Below are positions 24,362 to 37,200 of a stretch of DNA of 64,000 bases, piece by piece. Below the pieces are notes generated by a model. The model was given only the letters and a program-made list of their open reading frames with translations. It was not told the origin of the DNA and made no database searches. Origin of the DNA: Sapria himalayana (Eukaryota > Streptophyta > Magnoliopsida > Malpighiales > Rafflesiaceae); the NCBI GenBank assembly GCA_029783825.1, contig JAREIK010005808.1, positions 62,001-126,000 of the forward strand. Direction: 5' to 3'. Each line of letters begins with the position of its first letter. Position 1 is the first letter of the stretch. A program made the translations under genes and the position numbers.

Positions 24362-26813
24362 TAGGGCTGCTCAAGGGAATCGGTGATTCATGACCCGACA
24401 CGAAGCCTTGTCCCGAAAGAATCAGGACTTAGAAAATCAGATGACTTTGACGTTTCTGGTCCCGTTCTGTCACGTATTTTTTCTTTTGGGATGGTTCCAG
24501 ATCTTAAGCAATATCCATCCCGAGAACCATCTCATCCTAAAAAACCTATACTAGAACCAGGAATATATATATATATATATATATAACATGAAGATGCCAC
24601 CAATTTCACTACTGCCCATCCAATTCCAATGCACCTATTGCTGTTCCGACGAGTTCCAAGACACCTCATGCCATTCCAGCCGTGTTCATTTAGGTCCAAA
24701 ACTTGCCCTGTCGCACTTCTGGTTGCCTCCACCGTGTCTCAGATGCCCCCAGCATTTTGGTTTGTTTTTATGATGAGAATTGAGTGATTAATTATTATTA
24801 TTATCTGTCTGAGTCAATTTTGTTGAGTATTGGTTGTGGAGTTGTGGTTGGGCCGAATGAGTGGGCTGAATGTGTTACATTCAGTTTTGTAGAGCTTGCT
24901 TGTTTGAAATCTTTATATGTATTTATGCTTAACATATCATATTTATTAATGGCAATGCAGATGGCACAATCCAGCGGTAAACAAAAAATACAATAAATTG
25001 AAGATGATCACATCTCAAATGATCAAAGTACTGGTAAATCCAATCATCATTTTTTCACGAACCCTTTTATTGATACGACAGGTTCTTCATTTCCAATTGT
25101 AAAAGAAAGTCAAGGTACATCTGAACCTCAAGATCATAAAAAGTATATGTCGGATTTTTGGGAAACTTATGAGATATTAGTTGATTCAGAGGGAAATGAA
25201 ACTGGTAGGGTAGCTTGTATATGATGTAAGAAATAATACTTGGAAAAAAGTGATCAAGGTACTTCGGGTTTATGGAAATACTTGAGAAAGACTTGTAGGA
25301 AATTTCCACACAAAAACGAATTAGTAGAAGCTCACAAAGGTAAAGACAAGTCACAATCTTTTTTGAGTTTCACTAAAGGTACTATTTCAGAGGATAACAA
25401 ATTAACTTGTTGGAAATTTGATCAACAAAAAGTTTGGGAGGCTTTGGTGAAAATGATCATAAAAGATGAATTGCCTTTTTGTTTTGTTGAGAGGGATGAG
25501 TTTAAGGAGTTTTGTGAAGTTAGTGTGCATCAATTTAAAGTTCCAACTAGGCACTCTACACGGAGGGATTGTTTTTCATTGTTGTAGAGTTTCATTGACT
25601 GCCGACACTTGGACTAGAATTTAAAATTTTTCTTATATATGTTTGACTGTTCATTACATTGATTCTCAATTGAATATGCATAAAAGACTTTTGAACTTTT
25701 GTGTAATTAAAAGTCATTCTTGAGTTAATATTAGAAATGCTATTGAGTTTTGCATGAATGAATGGGGTTTGAGAAAGTTGATGTTCATTACTGTTGACAA
25801 TGCATCAAATAATGATGTTGAAGTTGAACAATTGAAAAAAAGGCTTGAGAAGAAAAGTGTTGTACCTTTGAGGGCCGAGCATTTTTATATGAGATGTTGT
25901 GCTCATATCCTAAACTTAATTGTGAGAGATGGCATTGCAGTAGTTGAGGGTGCTATTCAAAAAATTAGAGTTGTGGTGAAATATGTGAGGAGCAGCCCTA
26001 AAAGATTAGATATGTTTAAGTTATGTGTTGAAGAAGCAAACTTGACATATGGATCTTCATTGCAATTAGATTGTCCTAGAAGATGGAATTCAACTTATTT
26101 GATGCTACAAACTGATATAAAATATCAAAAAGACTTTAATAAGTTGGAGTACAAAGACAAAAGGTTTTTGAAGGAGTTTGGTTCTAACATTCCAACTGAG
26201 AGAGACTGAACAAACGCCAAAATTGTGGCACGTCTCTTGAAAACTTTTTATGATGTAACTTGTAAAATTTTTGGCTCATTATATTCTACCTCTAGTGTTT
26301 ATTTTCCTGAGATTATTCGAATTTTGAAAAAAATTGAGCTTTGTGAAAATAGTAGATATACAATGATGTCTGAAATAGGTATGAAGATGAGGCATAAATT
26401 CAACAAATATTGGGGTTCTCTTCAATAAACAAATATTTTACTTTTTGTAGCAGTAGTGTTGGATCCTAGTTATAAGCCCAAATATCTCAAGGTTAAGTAC
26501 ACTTAGCATTATGGTGAGGAATTGGCTAAAATTTTGGTGAAAAAGGTTATAAATGCTTTAAATGAGATAATGGATGATTATAAAGATTTAAATGAAGATG
26601 AATCAAAAGAAGATGATTTTTCTTCTACTGTGTTGAAAAAAAATAATGATTTCTTTGATTGTAGCGATACTTATGTTGATAATTTTTTTGTTGAATTGGA
26701 GGAAGAACAAGAAGTTGCAGCTTCGGAAGAGTTGGATAGGTACTTGGTGGACAAACTTGAAAAAATAGAATTGATTTTGATCTTCAAAACTGATGGAAGT
26801 TAAATGAGGTTAG

Positions 26814-26818
26814 GTATC
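26814..26818. repeat. Candidate 5-bp target duplication of the LTR insert (GTATC), left
   Basis: GTATC here and at 27,337-27,341. Uninterrupted hAT copies read GTATCC once at this point, so the second copy arose with the insertion. Confidence 0.65.
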
Positions 26819-27336
26819 TGCTGGGCAATCGCACTTCCACGGGTAGTGAGATTAAGAATATAAAACATAGAAACAAGCAATATATATCCCAATCCACAAA
26901 CATCCATGACAGAATCAAAACGAGAAATCAACATAGCAAATAACGTGGTTCGCTAGTCGCTCAATACGACTAGCTACCTCCACCAGAAAATGCTTATGAG
27001 TTACAGATTAAAACCAAGAATTGTATGTCTTACAGTATGCAGCATTCGGCAGTCGCGAAATTGCACAGAGAGAGAGGAGAACGAAGATAAACAGTTCCAC
27101 CGGGTCAAAAACCAGCTGCCCGAAAAATAAATACAAATGTTTTTATAGAGAAAATAAACAGCCGGTTCATTTAACCGAAGCGGGTTGGATCATGGACCGG
27201 GCCAGGCTCTACTCCAAATAGCTATCTCCGTTATTGTGCTACTGCTGCATCCCCTGGCTTTTAATATTTCCTTTCCTGTACTTACATGAAAATATTAAAA
27301 CAGATTATTAAGTAAAAACAAATTACATATACAGCT
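26819..27336 (-). mobile_element. Probable solo LTR (Copia-like in style), inserted in hAT2
   Basis: About 518 bp absent from hAT1 and hAT4 at the same point. Read on the - strand it runs from TGTATATG (from 27,333) to GCCCAGCA (ending 26,819), giving TG...CA ends. It has a TATA-like CTATAAAA (27,141-27,148 complement) followed by a GC-richer leader, as LTR promoters do. A GTATC duplication flanks it if three bases (GCT, 27,334-27,336) are counted with the insert; this offset leaves the exact boundary open. No internal retroelement genes, primer-binding site or second LTR are present. The Copia assignment is by general look only. It has no counterpart elsewhere in the window, so it inserted after the hAT copies separated, or was lost from the others. 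Confidence 0.6.
27141..27148 (-). promoter_or_regulatory. TATA-like box of the solo LTR
   Basis: CTATAAAA on the - strand, roughly 190 bases from the LTR start, before a GC-richer stretch. Positional reasoning only. Confidence 0.35.
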
Positions 27337-28538
27337 GTATCCTTCGTTGACAAATGTAGCAATGGATGTATTGGCTATCCAAGCATCTACCGTGGCCTAC
27401 GAATCTACATTTAGCACTGGGGAGAGAACTTTAGATAAATTTAGGAGTTCTTTAACACCTATTACAGCTGAAGTTCTCATATGTCTACAAGATTGGTTGA
27501 GAAGCTCAAACAAGCTTATTGACATTGAAGAATTCGTTCAAGACCTTGATGATAGTGAATCATGTTAGTATACAAATCTTGTAAATTTTAATTTCACTTT
27601 TACTTATTTTATTCATTCAATTTAATAAAAATATGGTTCAAATACAATTTTCAGTGGGGTCTCATGATCCAAATATTATTCCAACTATAGTTGGCCAACT
27701 AAATTTGAAATGGGTGTATTAAATTTTATAAGGTAATATTTTGTTTTTTTATTACTCTTTCATCTTAGAAATTTATGTCTACATGATTAACACATTTTCA
27801 TCTTTGGTTGTCCTTCTACAGTGGAGGAAGAAAAGTGAGGAGTTGTAGAGAAGAGAATTAATTGGGTTTGGATTTTCGTTGCTGTTCCGGGACGGACCTT
27901 TGAAATGATTATTATCATGGTTTTTATTAGTTGTATTTTTTTGTTATATTAAGCTACATAATTTTAGCAATTATTTAAGTAGTAATTGATCCTACCAATG
28001 TTTGTGGTCATCTTTAGCTATTCCTTAATATTTTAAGTAATTGATTAAAAAAATGTAGTACTGCTATTATGGTTAACATTCACTCGGCTGAACAAAGCCA
28101 ACTTGTGAAAAAACAAAGAACCAAATTAAGCCCACAACTCGGTCCCGTTCTATTTAACATTTTTATCCTTTTCGGCACATCAATGCTTTTGACAAGGTAA
28201 TGGAACTCATTCTCGGTATTCAACCTATTTGACAAAACAAAATTGGCCCAATTTGAGTTAGTAAGATACATAACTAAGAAATGATAAATGGAACAACAAA
28301 AGGTTTCGACATGAACTAAATTGGCCGGTCTGAATAAAATAAATTGAAAGAAATGTTCGAACTTTGTTTTGTCCCGGAACCATTTTCTTCTATCCAAAAT
28401 CCCCATTCTCCGTCCCATCCCATCAAGATATTTTCAACATATGGGACGGGTCTGGATCTTCAAAAAAAAATTTCAGAACTGTGGGTAGGGACTGGAGATT
28501 TGTAATTCCCATCCCGTCCCGTCCCATGAGCACCCCTA

Positions 28539-28663
28539 GCATTTAGTGGGTTATAGGTTTTATTTAAAAAATAAAATAACAAAAAATTTAATATAACCTT
28601 TGAAACTATAATAATTTAATATAGCATTTAGTGGGTTATTTTATTTTTTTATATAAAACCTAT
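28539..28663. repeat. Satellite orientation switch (inversion junction 1) with fold-back
   Basis: GCATTTAGTGGGTTA occurs at 28,539-28,553 and exactly again at 28,624-28,638, 85 bp apart. The stretch 28,553-28,580 (ATAGGTTTTATTT..., ending AAATAAC) is matched in inverted form by 28,635-28,663, with a spacer of about 54 bp. To the left everything is in + orientation; to the right the satellite reads in - orientation (AAACCTATAAACTACTAAA). The right side is an empty monomer without a hAT end. Confidence 0.82.
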
Positions 28664-31600
28664 AAACTACTAAAAGCCTAAAAACATGAATCGCTAAAGT
28701 CCTAACGACCAAACCTCTAAATACTTAAACCATTAAATTGGTATACATTAATAATAAATCTTAAATCTCATTTTAATTTTTATTCTGGATAATTTTAATT
28801 TTTTATTTTAATTATTTATCAGTTTATTTTTATAGAAACATTAATTATAAAAAATTATTAGTTAAATAGATCTAATTTAAATTAAACTGGTATCCCTAAA
28901 TAATAAATAATAAATCTTATTTTTTTTCATTATAATTTTAATTATTCATTTTAATTATTTATTTGTTTATTTATATATAAATATTAATTACAAAATTTTT
29001 GAGTTAGACAACTATAATTTATATATATTATTTTTCATCAAAAAATTATAGATAAATTTTTAAAAGAAATAAAATATCTAAACAAAAAATTATTATATAG
29101 TAATATATTTTGCTTTGATTCTGAATCATTTTAGATTTTATAATTATATTTTAATTGATATCTATCTTTTTTTAAATTGATATCTATCTTATTAATTATA
29201 AATTATTAATTTTATTTTTGATCATTATTAGAATATTTATCAATAAATTTATTTATATTGAATTTATAAGATATATAAATATAATGATTATTATAACTAA
29301 ATATTGAATTCACTTTTGAAAAAAAATTTAAAATTATTATATTTACCAAGGTTTATAACCTTTGGAAATATTAAAAAATAATAAAAATAAATATTTTGTT
29401 ATTTTATTTTTTAAATAAATCCTATAAACCACTAAATGCATACACAGTTATATCAGTAAACTCCTAAACCCCATAATGCCTAAATAAATAAATAATTAAA
29501 CCGCAATATACTACTTAATAATTAATAAATCTAATTTTTATTTCAATTTATTATAATTTTAAATATTCATTTTAATTATTAATTTTTTATTTTTATATAA
29601 ATATTAATTAATAAATATACTATGAGTTAGCCAAATATAATTTATTTAAATTATTTTTAATCAAAAAAATATAGATAAACTTTTTAAAATAAAGAAAAAT
29701 TCAAATCAAAATATTATTATATAGTAATATAAATTGATTTTCTTCTTAATCATTTTAGGTTTTGTAATCATATTTTAATTGATATCTATCTTATTAATAA
29801 TAGATTATTAATTTATTTTTTGACCATTATTAGAATATTAATCACTAAAATTATTTATGTTGAATTTATATGATATATAAATATAATGATTATTATAAAT
29901 AAATATTGAATTCACTTTTGAAAAAAATTTAAAAATTATTATATTTTCAAAGGTTATAACCTTTCAAAATATCAAAAAATAATAAAAATAAATATTTTGT
30001 TATTTTATTTTTTAAAATAAAACCAATAAACAATTAAATACATACACAATTAAATCAGTAAACACCTAAACCTCGTAATACCTAAATACATAAACCATTA
30101 AACTACTATATAATACATAATAATTAATAAATCTAATTTTAATTTCAATTTATTATAGTTTTAAATATTCATTTTAATTATTTATTAGTTTATCTTTATA
30201 GAAATATTTATTATAAAATAAATTATGAGAGCGACAAATATTAATTAAATAATTTATTTTTAATCAAAAAATATATATACGCTTATAAAAGAAGTAAAAA
30301 TTTAAAAATTAAAATTATTATCCAGTAATATATTTTACTTTAATTTTGATTCATTTTGGGTTTTGTAAATATTTTTTAATTAATATTTATCTTATTATTA
30401 TTAGTTTATTAATTTAATTTTTGATCATTATTATAATATCTATCAATAAAATTATTTCTATTGAATTTATATCATTTATAATTACTAATATTATTATAAC
30501 TAAATATTGTATTAACATTTCAAAAAATTTTAAATATTATTATATTTTCAAAGGTTATAACCTATGAAAATGAGAAAAAATTACAAAATTTTTTTTGTTA
30601 TTTTATTAATTAAATAAAACCTATAAACCACTAAATGCCTAAAAAATCTAAATCTCTAAATACATAAACCATTAAACTAGTATACATTAGTAATAAATCA
30701 TAAATATCATTTTAATTTTTTTTCAGTATAATTATAATTTTTATTTTAATTAATTTTCAGTTTATTTTTATAGAAATATTAAATACAAAATAAATTATTA
30801 GTAACACAGATCTAATTTAAATTAGACCGTATACTTTAAATAATAAATAATAAATCTAATTTTTTTAATTATAATTTTAAATATTAATTTTAATTATTTA
30901 TTTGTTTATTTTTATATAAATATTAATTACAAAATAATTTATGATAAACTTTTTAAAAGAAAAAAAAATTCAAAATAAAAAATTATTATATAGTAATAAT
31001 TTTTGCTTTGCTTCTGAATCATTTTAGGTTTTGTAAATATATTTTAATTGATATCTATCTTATTAATAATAGATTATTAAGTTATTTTTTCATCATTATA
31101 AGAATATATTTCGATAAAAATGTTTATATTGAATTTATATGATATATAAATATAATGATTATTATAACTAAATATTGTATTCTATTTTGAAAAAAATTTT
31201 AAAATTATTATATTTTCAAATGTTATAACCTTTGAAACTGTGAAAATATAAAAAATAATATTTTTTCTTTATTATACTATTGTTTAAATAAAACCTATAC
31301 ACCACTAAATGCCTAAGCTTTTAAATCACTAAACTACAAAATCCTGATACCCCTCTATAGATAATCCTTTAAATCGGTATACCCTAAATATTATTTAATA
31401 AATTTCATTTTTATATTTTTTCATTATAATTTAAAAAATTCATTTTGATTGTTTAGTTTTTTATTTTTATATATGTATTACTTATAAAATAAATTATGAG
31501 TTAAAAATTTAATTTATAAAAATTATTTTTCATCAAAAAATTGATAAGCTTATAAAAAGAATAAAAATTTAAAAACAAATAATTATTATTTAGTAATATA

Positions 31601-33176
31601 TTTTGCTTTCATTTTGAATCTTTTTAGGATTTGATATTATATTTTAAATAATATCAATCATATTTATAATAGATTTTTAATTTATTTTTTGATTATTATT
31701 AGAATATCTATCAATAAAATTGTTTATATTGAATTTATATGATATATAATAATTATTATTATTATAAATAAATATTGTATTCACTTTTGAAAAAAATTAA
31801 AAAATTATTATATTTTCAAAGGTTATAATCTTAAAAAATAATAAAAAATAATAAAAAATAATAAAAATAAATTTTTTGTTATTTTATTTTTTAAATAAAA
31901 CCTATAGACCATTAAATCCTTACTTACTTAAATTAGTAAGCTCATAGACCCCGAAACCCCTAAATACATTATTTAAAAATTAAATTTCGAGTGAGTCAAA
32001 TATTATTTAAATAATTTAATTTTAAATCAAAAAATATATAAGCTTATAAAAAGAAGGACAAATTTAAAAATTAAATATTATTATATATTAATATATTTTG
32101 ATTTGATTTTGAAGCATTTTGTTTTATTTAAATATATTTTAATAAATATTTATATTATTAATAATAGTTTATTAATTTAATTTATGTTCATTATTATAAT
32201 ATCTATCATTAAAATTGTTTATATTGAATTTATATGATATATAATTAGTAAGACTGATATAATTATACATAGTATTCACATTTCAAAAAATTTTAAAAAT
32301 ATTTTATTTTTAAAGTTTATAACATTTGAAAATCAATAAAAATCTAAAAAATAAATTTTTTAATTATATTATATAAATAATTTTTCTTTAAATGTGAAAA
32401 TGTGAAAAAATATCAAAAATAATTTTTTTGTTATTTCATTGTTTAAATAAAACCTATAACCCACTAAATGAATAAAAACATAAATCACTAAAGTCATAAA
32501 TAAAAATACATTTAAATATTTTAAATATTAAACTGGTATACATTAGTAATAATTCATAAATCTCATTTTAATTTTTATTCAGTATAATTTTAAATTTTTA
32601 TTTTAATTAGTTATCAGTTTATTTTTATAGACATATTAATTACAAAATAAATTATTAGTGAGACAGGTCTATTTTAAATTAGACTGGTAGAACCAAAATA
32701 ATAAAGAATAAATCTCAATATTTTCTTTTTCATTATAATTTTAAATATTCATTTAAATTATTTATTTGTTTATTTTTATATAAATATTAATTAAAAAATA
32801 AATTATGAGTTAGACAAATATAATTTATATAAATTAATTTTCATCAAAAAAATATAGATAATCTTTTTAAAAGAAAAAAATTTCAAAACAACAAATTATT
32901 ATAAAGTAATATATTTTGATTTCTTCTAAATCATTTTAGGTTTTTTTATTATATTTTAATTAATATCTATCTTATTAATAATAGATTATTAATTTATTTT
33001 TTGATCATTTTTAGAATATTTATCAATAATATTGTTTATATTGAATTTATATGATATATAAATATCATGATTATTATAACTAAATATTGAATTCACATTT
33101 GAAAAAAATTTAAAAATTATTAAATTTTAAAATGTTATAACCTTTGGAAATATCAAAAAATAATAAAAATAAAATC
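28664..33176 (-). repeat. AT-rich satellite array, - orientation (block D)
   Basis: Monomers are reverse complements of those in blocks A-C. Anchors lie near 29,355, 29,955, 30,558, 31,225, 31,825, 32,325 and 33,140. Long-variant junctions lie near 28,870, 30,815 and 32,670. A distinctive patch at about 31,305-31,380 (CTATAGATAATCCTTTAAATC) is repeated near 53,295-53,365 and links this block with part of block F. On the left arm the equivalent position, inward of hAT2, has almost no satellite. No gene is seen. Confidence 0.92.
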
Positions 33177-33759
33177 AGGCACACTAACTTCACAAAACTC
33201 GTTAAACTCATCCCTCTAAACTAAACAAAAAGACAATTCATCTTTTATTATCATTTTCACCAAAGCCTCCCTAACTAGTTCTTGATAAAATTACCAACAA
33301 GTTAATTTGTTATCCTCTGAACTAGTACCTTTTGTGAAACTAAACAAAGATTGTGACTTGTCTTTACCTTTGCGACCTTCTATTAATTCTTTTTTTGTGG
33401 GGAAATATCCTACAAATCTCTCTCAAGTATTTCCATAAACCCGAAGTACCTTGATCACTTTTTGCCAAATATTCTTTCCTACACCATATACAAGCTGCCC
33501 TACCAGTTTCATTTCTCTCTGAATCAACTAATATATCATAAGTTTCCTAAACAGCAGACTTATACTTTTTATGAGCTTGAGGTTCAGATGTACCATGACT
33601 TTCTTTTACATTTGGTATTGAAGGACCTGCCGTAACAATAGGAGGGTTCATGAAAAGACGATGATTGGATTTACCAGTACTTTCATCATTTGAGATGTTA
33701 TCATCTTCAATTTATTGTATTTTTTGTTTACCGCCGGATTGTGCCATCTGCATTGCCAT
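33177..33759 (-). pseudogene. hAT transposase pseudogene fragment, copy 3 (N-terminal part)
   Basis: Begins at the complement of CAT 33,757-33,759 (MAMQMAQ) and covers the BED-like finger and a short part after it. It carries the TAA shared with hAT2 and hAT4 shortly after the start, plus a private TAG in place of the FWET region (complement of TTTCCTAAACAGC, near 33,545). Unlike hAT1 and hAT2 it keeps sense codons in the finger (ACIWCRKEYLAKSDQGTSG). It has the same WKYL tyrosine. It ends at the deletion junction and cannot be functional. Confidence 0.88.
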
Positions 33760-34285
33760 TAATTAATATGATATATTAAGCATAAATACATATAAATATT
33801 TCAAACAAGCAAGCTCTACAAAACTGACTGTGACACATTCAGCATACTCATTTAGCCCAACCACAACACCACAACCAATACTCAACAAAACTGACTGAAA
33901 CACATAATAATACCAATTAATCATTCAATTCTCGTCAGAAAAACAAACCAAAAGGCTGGTAGCATCTGGGACATGGTGGAGGCAACCAGAAGTGCGATGG
34001 ACAAGGGCTGGACCTAACTGAAAATGGCTGGAATGGTGTGAGGTTGCCTGGAACTCATCGGAACAGCAATAGGTGCGTCGGAATTGGATGGGCAGTAGCA
34101 GAATTGGTGGCATCTTCATGTTATATATAAATATATATATATTCATGGTTCAAGTATTAGTTTTTTTGAACGGGACGGTTCTCGGGATTTATACTTCAAA
34201 GTCGACGGATTTTTCTTAGTACCGATTTTTTCGAGACAAGACTTTGGGTCGGGTTGCGAATCTTCAAATCCCATGAGCAGCCCTA
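33177..34285 (-). mobile_element. hAT transposon copy 3 (hAT3), 5' fragment only
   Basis: The element's 5' terminus is intact (complement of TAGGGCTGCTC ending at 34,285) and is followed by CTAAATGC, the complement of the GCATTTAG target. The homology to the other copies stops abruptly at 33,177, inside the transposase gene, where satellite (AAAAATAAAATC) is joined directly. About 2.6 kb of element plus about 50 bp of adjoining satellite and the second target copy are missing, so a deletion joined satellite to mid-element. Confidence 0.9.
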
Positions 34286-34293
34286 CTAAATGC
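34286..34293. repeat. Target site duplication of hAT3, surviving copy
   Basis: CTAAATGC, the complement of GCATTTAG, next to the intact 5' terminus. The partner copy was lost with the deletion. Confidence 0.85.
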
Positions 34294-37200
34294 ATATAAA
34301 GTTAAATCAGTAAACTCATAAGCCCCGTAATGCCTAAATACATAAACCATTAAACCGCTAAATACTACTTAATAATTAATAAATCTAATTTTTATTGCTA
34401 TTTATTATATTTTTAAATATTCATTTTAATTATTTATTAGTGTATTTATTTAGAAATATTTATTACAAAAAAAAATTATGAGTGGGATAAATATAATTTA
34501 AAATATATATTATTTAAATAATAAAAATATACGCTTATAAAAGAAGTATAAATTTAAAAATTAAAAATTATTAACAAGTAATATAAGTTACTTTAATTTT
34601 AAATCAATTTGGGTTTAGTAAATATTTTTTAATTAATATCTATATTAATATTTATAGTTTATAAATTTAATTTTTGATCATTATTATAATATCTATCAAT
34701 AAAATTATTTATATTAAATTTATATGATATATAATTATTAATATTATTATAACAAAATATTGTATTAAAATTTCAAAAAATTTTAAATATAATTATATTT
34801 TCATATGTTATAAACTATGAAAATGATAAAAAATTATAGAAATTTTTTTTGTTATTTTGTTTTTTTAAATAAAACCTATAAACCACGAAATGCCTAAAAA
34901 CATAAATCGCTAAACTCATAACAACAAAACCTCTAAATACTTAAATCATTAAACTAGTATATATTAATAATAAATCATAAATCTCATTTTAATTTTTATT
35001 CAGTATAATTTTAAATTTTTATTTTAATTATTTATCAATTTATTTTATAGAAATATTAATTACAAAAAAAATTATTAGTGAGACAGATCTAATTTAAATT
35101 ATACCGGTATCCCTAAATTATAAAATAATTAATCTCATTTTTTTCATTATAGTTTAAATATTCATTTTAATTATTTATTTGTTTATTTATATATAAATAT
35201 TAATTACAAAATAAATTGAGTTAGACAAATATAATTTATATAAATTTTTTTTCATCAAAATATTATTGATAAACTTTTTAAAAGCAAAAAAAATTACAAA
35301 AAATAATTGTTATATGGTAATATATTTTGCTTTTCTTCTGAATCATTTTAGGTTTTGTAACTATAAATTAATTGATATCTATCTTATTAAAAATAGATTA
35401 TTAACTTATTTTTTGATCATTATTAGAATATTTATCAAAAAAAGTTTTTATATTGAATTTATATGATATATAAATATAATGATTATTATAACTAAATATT
35501 GCATTCACTTTTTAATAAAATTTAAAAATTATTATAATTTGAAAGGTTATAACATTTGAAAATATTAAAAATTAATAAAAATATATTTATTGTTATTTTA
35601 TTTCTTAAATAAAACCTATAAACCACTAAAATCCTTAAAAATTAAATTGATAAACTCCTAAACGACAAAACCTCAAAATACTTTTTCCATTAAACTGGTA
35701 TAGATTAATAATAAATCATAAATCTCATTTTAATTTTTATTCAGATTATTTTAAATTTTTATTTTAATTATTTATCAATTCATTTTTATAGAAATATTAT
35801 TTACAATATAAACTATTAGTGAGACAAATCTAATTTCAATTAAATCGGTATCCCTAAATAATAAATAATAAAATTCATTTTTTTTATTATAATTTTAATT
35901 ATTTAATTATTTATTTATATATAAATATTAATTTCAAATTAAATTGAGTTAGACAAATATAATTTATATAAATTGTTTTTCATCAAAAAATTATAGATAA
36001 ACTTTTTAAAAGAAAAAAAATTTTAAGCAAAAAATTATTATATAGTAATATATTTTGTTTTGCTTCTGAATCATTTTAGGGTTTTTAATTATATTTTAAT
36101 TGATATCTATATTATTAATAATAGATTATTAATTTAATTTTTTATAATTATTAGAATATTTATCAATAACATTGTTTATATTGAATTTATAAGATATATA
36201 AATATAATGATTATTATAAATAAATATTGTATTCACTTTTTAAAAAAATTTAAAATTTATTATATTTTGAAAGGTTATAACATTTGAAAATATCAAAAAA
36301 AATATATATATATTTTTTGTTATTTTATTTTTAAAATAAAACCTATAAACCACTAAATGCATGCAAAGTTAAATCAGTAAACTCCGAAACCCCGTAAGGC
36401 CAATATACATAAACCATTAAACCGCTATATACTACTTAGTAATTAATAAATCTAATTTTTAATTCTATTTATTATAATTTTAAATATTCATTTTAATTAT
36501 TTATTAGTTTATTTTTATAGAAATATTTATTACAAACTAAATTATGAGTGCGACAAATATAATTTAAAAAATATATATGCTTATAAAATAAGTAAAAATT
36601 TAAAAATTAAAAATCATTATCTAGAAATATATTTTACTATAATTTAGAATCAATTTGGGTTTTGTAATTATTTTTTAATTAATATCTATCTTAATATCAA
36701 TAGTTTATAAATTTAATTGTAATCATTATTATAATATATATCAATAAAAATATTTATATTGAATTTATATGATATATAATTAATAATATTATTATAACTA
36801 AGTATTGTATTCACATTTCAAAAAATTTTAAATATTATTATATTTTCAAAGGTTATAACCTTTGAAAATGAGAAAAAATTATAGAAAATTTTTTTGATAT
36901 TTTTTTAAATAAAATGTACAAACCACTAAATGCTTAAAAAAATAAATCGTTAAAATCCTAAATGAAAAAACCTCTAAGTACTTAATCCATTAAACTGGTA
37001 TACAGTAATAATAAATCATAAATCTCATTTTAAATTTTATTCACTATAATTTTAAATTTTTATTTTAAATATTTATCAGTTTATTTTTATAGAAATATAA
37101 ATTACAAAATAAATTATTTATGAGAAATATCTAATTTAAATTAAACCAGTATCCCTAAATCTTAAATAATAAAACTCATTTTTTTTAATTATAATTTTAA

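Larger units (their letters stand above)
24949..27568 (+). pseudogene. hAT transposase pseudogene, copy 2, split by LTR insert
   Basis: Starts at ATG 24,949 (MAMQMAQSSGKQK). Early TAA at 24,994-24,996 is shared with hAT3 and hAT4 but not hAT1. Within the BED-like region there is a TGA replacing the tryptophan of ACIWC (shared with hAT4) and a TAA four codons later (shared with hAT1). The open piece at 25,754-26,209 (MNEWGLRKLMFITVDNASNN; later ILNLIVRDGIAVVEGA) is the best-preserved core segment. It is followed by TGA near 26,207 and the shared TAG at 26,504-26,506. A solo LTR separates the core from the dimerisation region at 27,347-27,568 (STFSTGERTLDKFRSSLTP, then TAEVLICLQDWLRSS). The natural stop is TAG 27,566-27,568. 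Non-functional. Confidence 0.9.
24362..28538 (+). mobile_element. hAT transposon copy 2 (hAT2), with nested LTR insert
   Basis: Starts TAGGGCTGCTC and ends GAGCACCCCTA, with a perfect GCATTTAG duplication. It is 4,177 bp, longer than hAT1 because of a roughly 518-bp insert at 26,819-27,336. An expanded (AT)n tract lies at 24,563-24,585, and a palindrome TAGTTGGCCAACTA at 27,688-27,701. The flanking monomer carries the subtype marker ACTTTATATGCATTTAG also seen at hAT1, hAT3 and hAT4. Downstream, the satellite shows the same truncated anchor (AATTTAATATAAC, then TTTGAAACTAT) as downstream of hAT1, so the two copies and their flanks are duplicates of one locus. Confidence 0.93.

Noticed and set aside
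24383..24586. Open frames near the 5' ends of hAT1 (3,864-4,154) and hAT2
   Set aside because: They run through terminal repeat and microsatellite sequence upstream of the transposase start; the similarity between copies is element homology, not protein conservation.
28080..28418. 112-codon - strand open frame in the 3' part of hAT2
   Set aside because: Lies in the non-coding subterminal region of the transposon; no domain, and hAT1 and hAT4 do not visibly keep it open.
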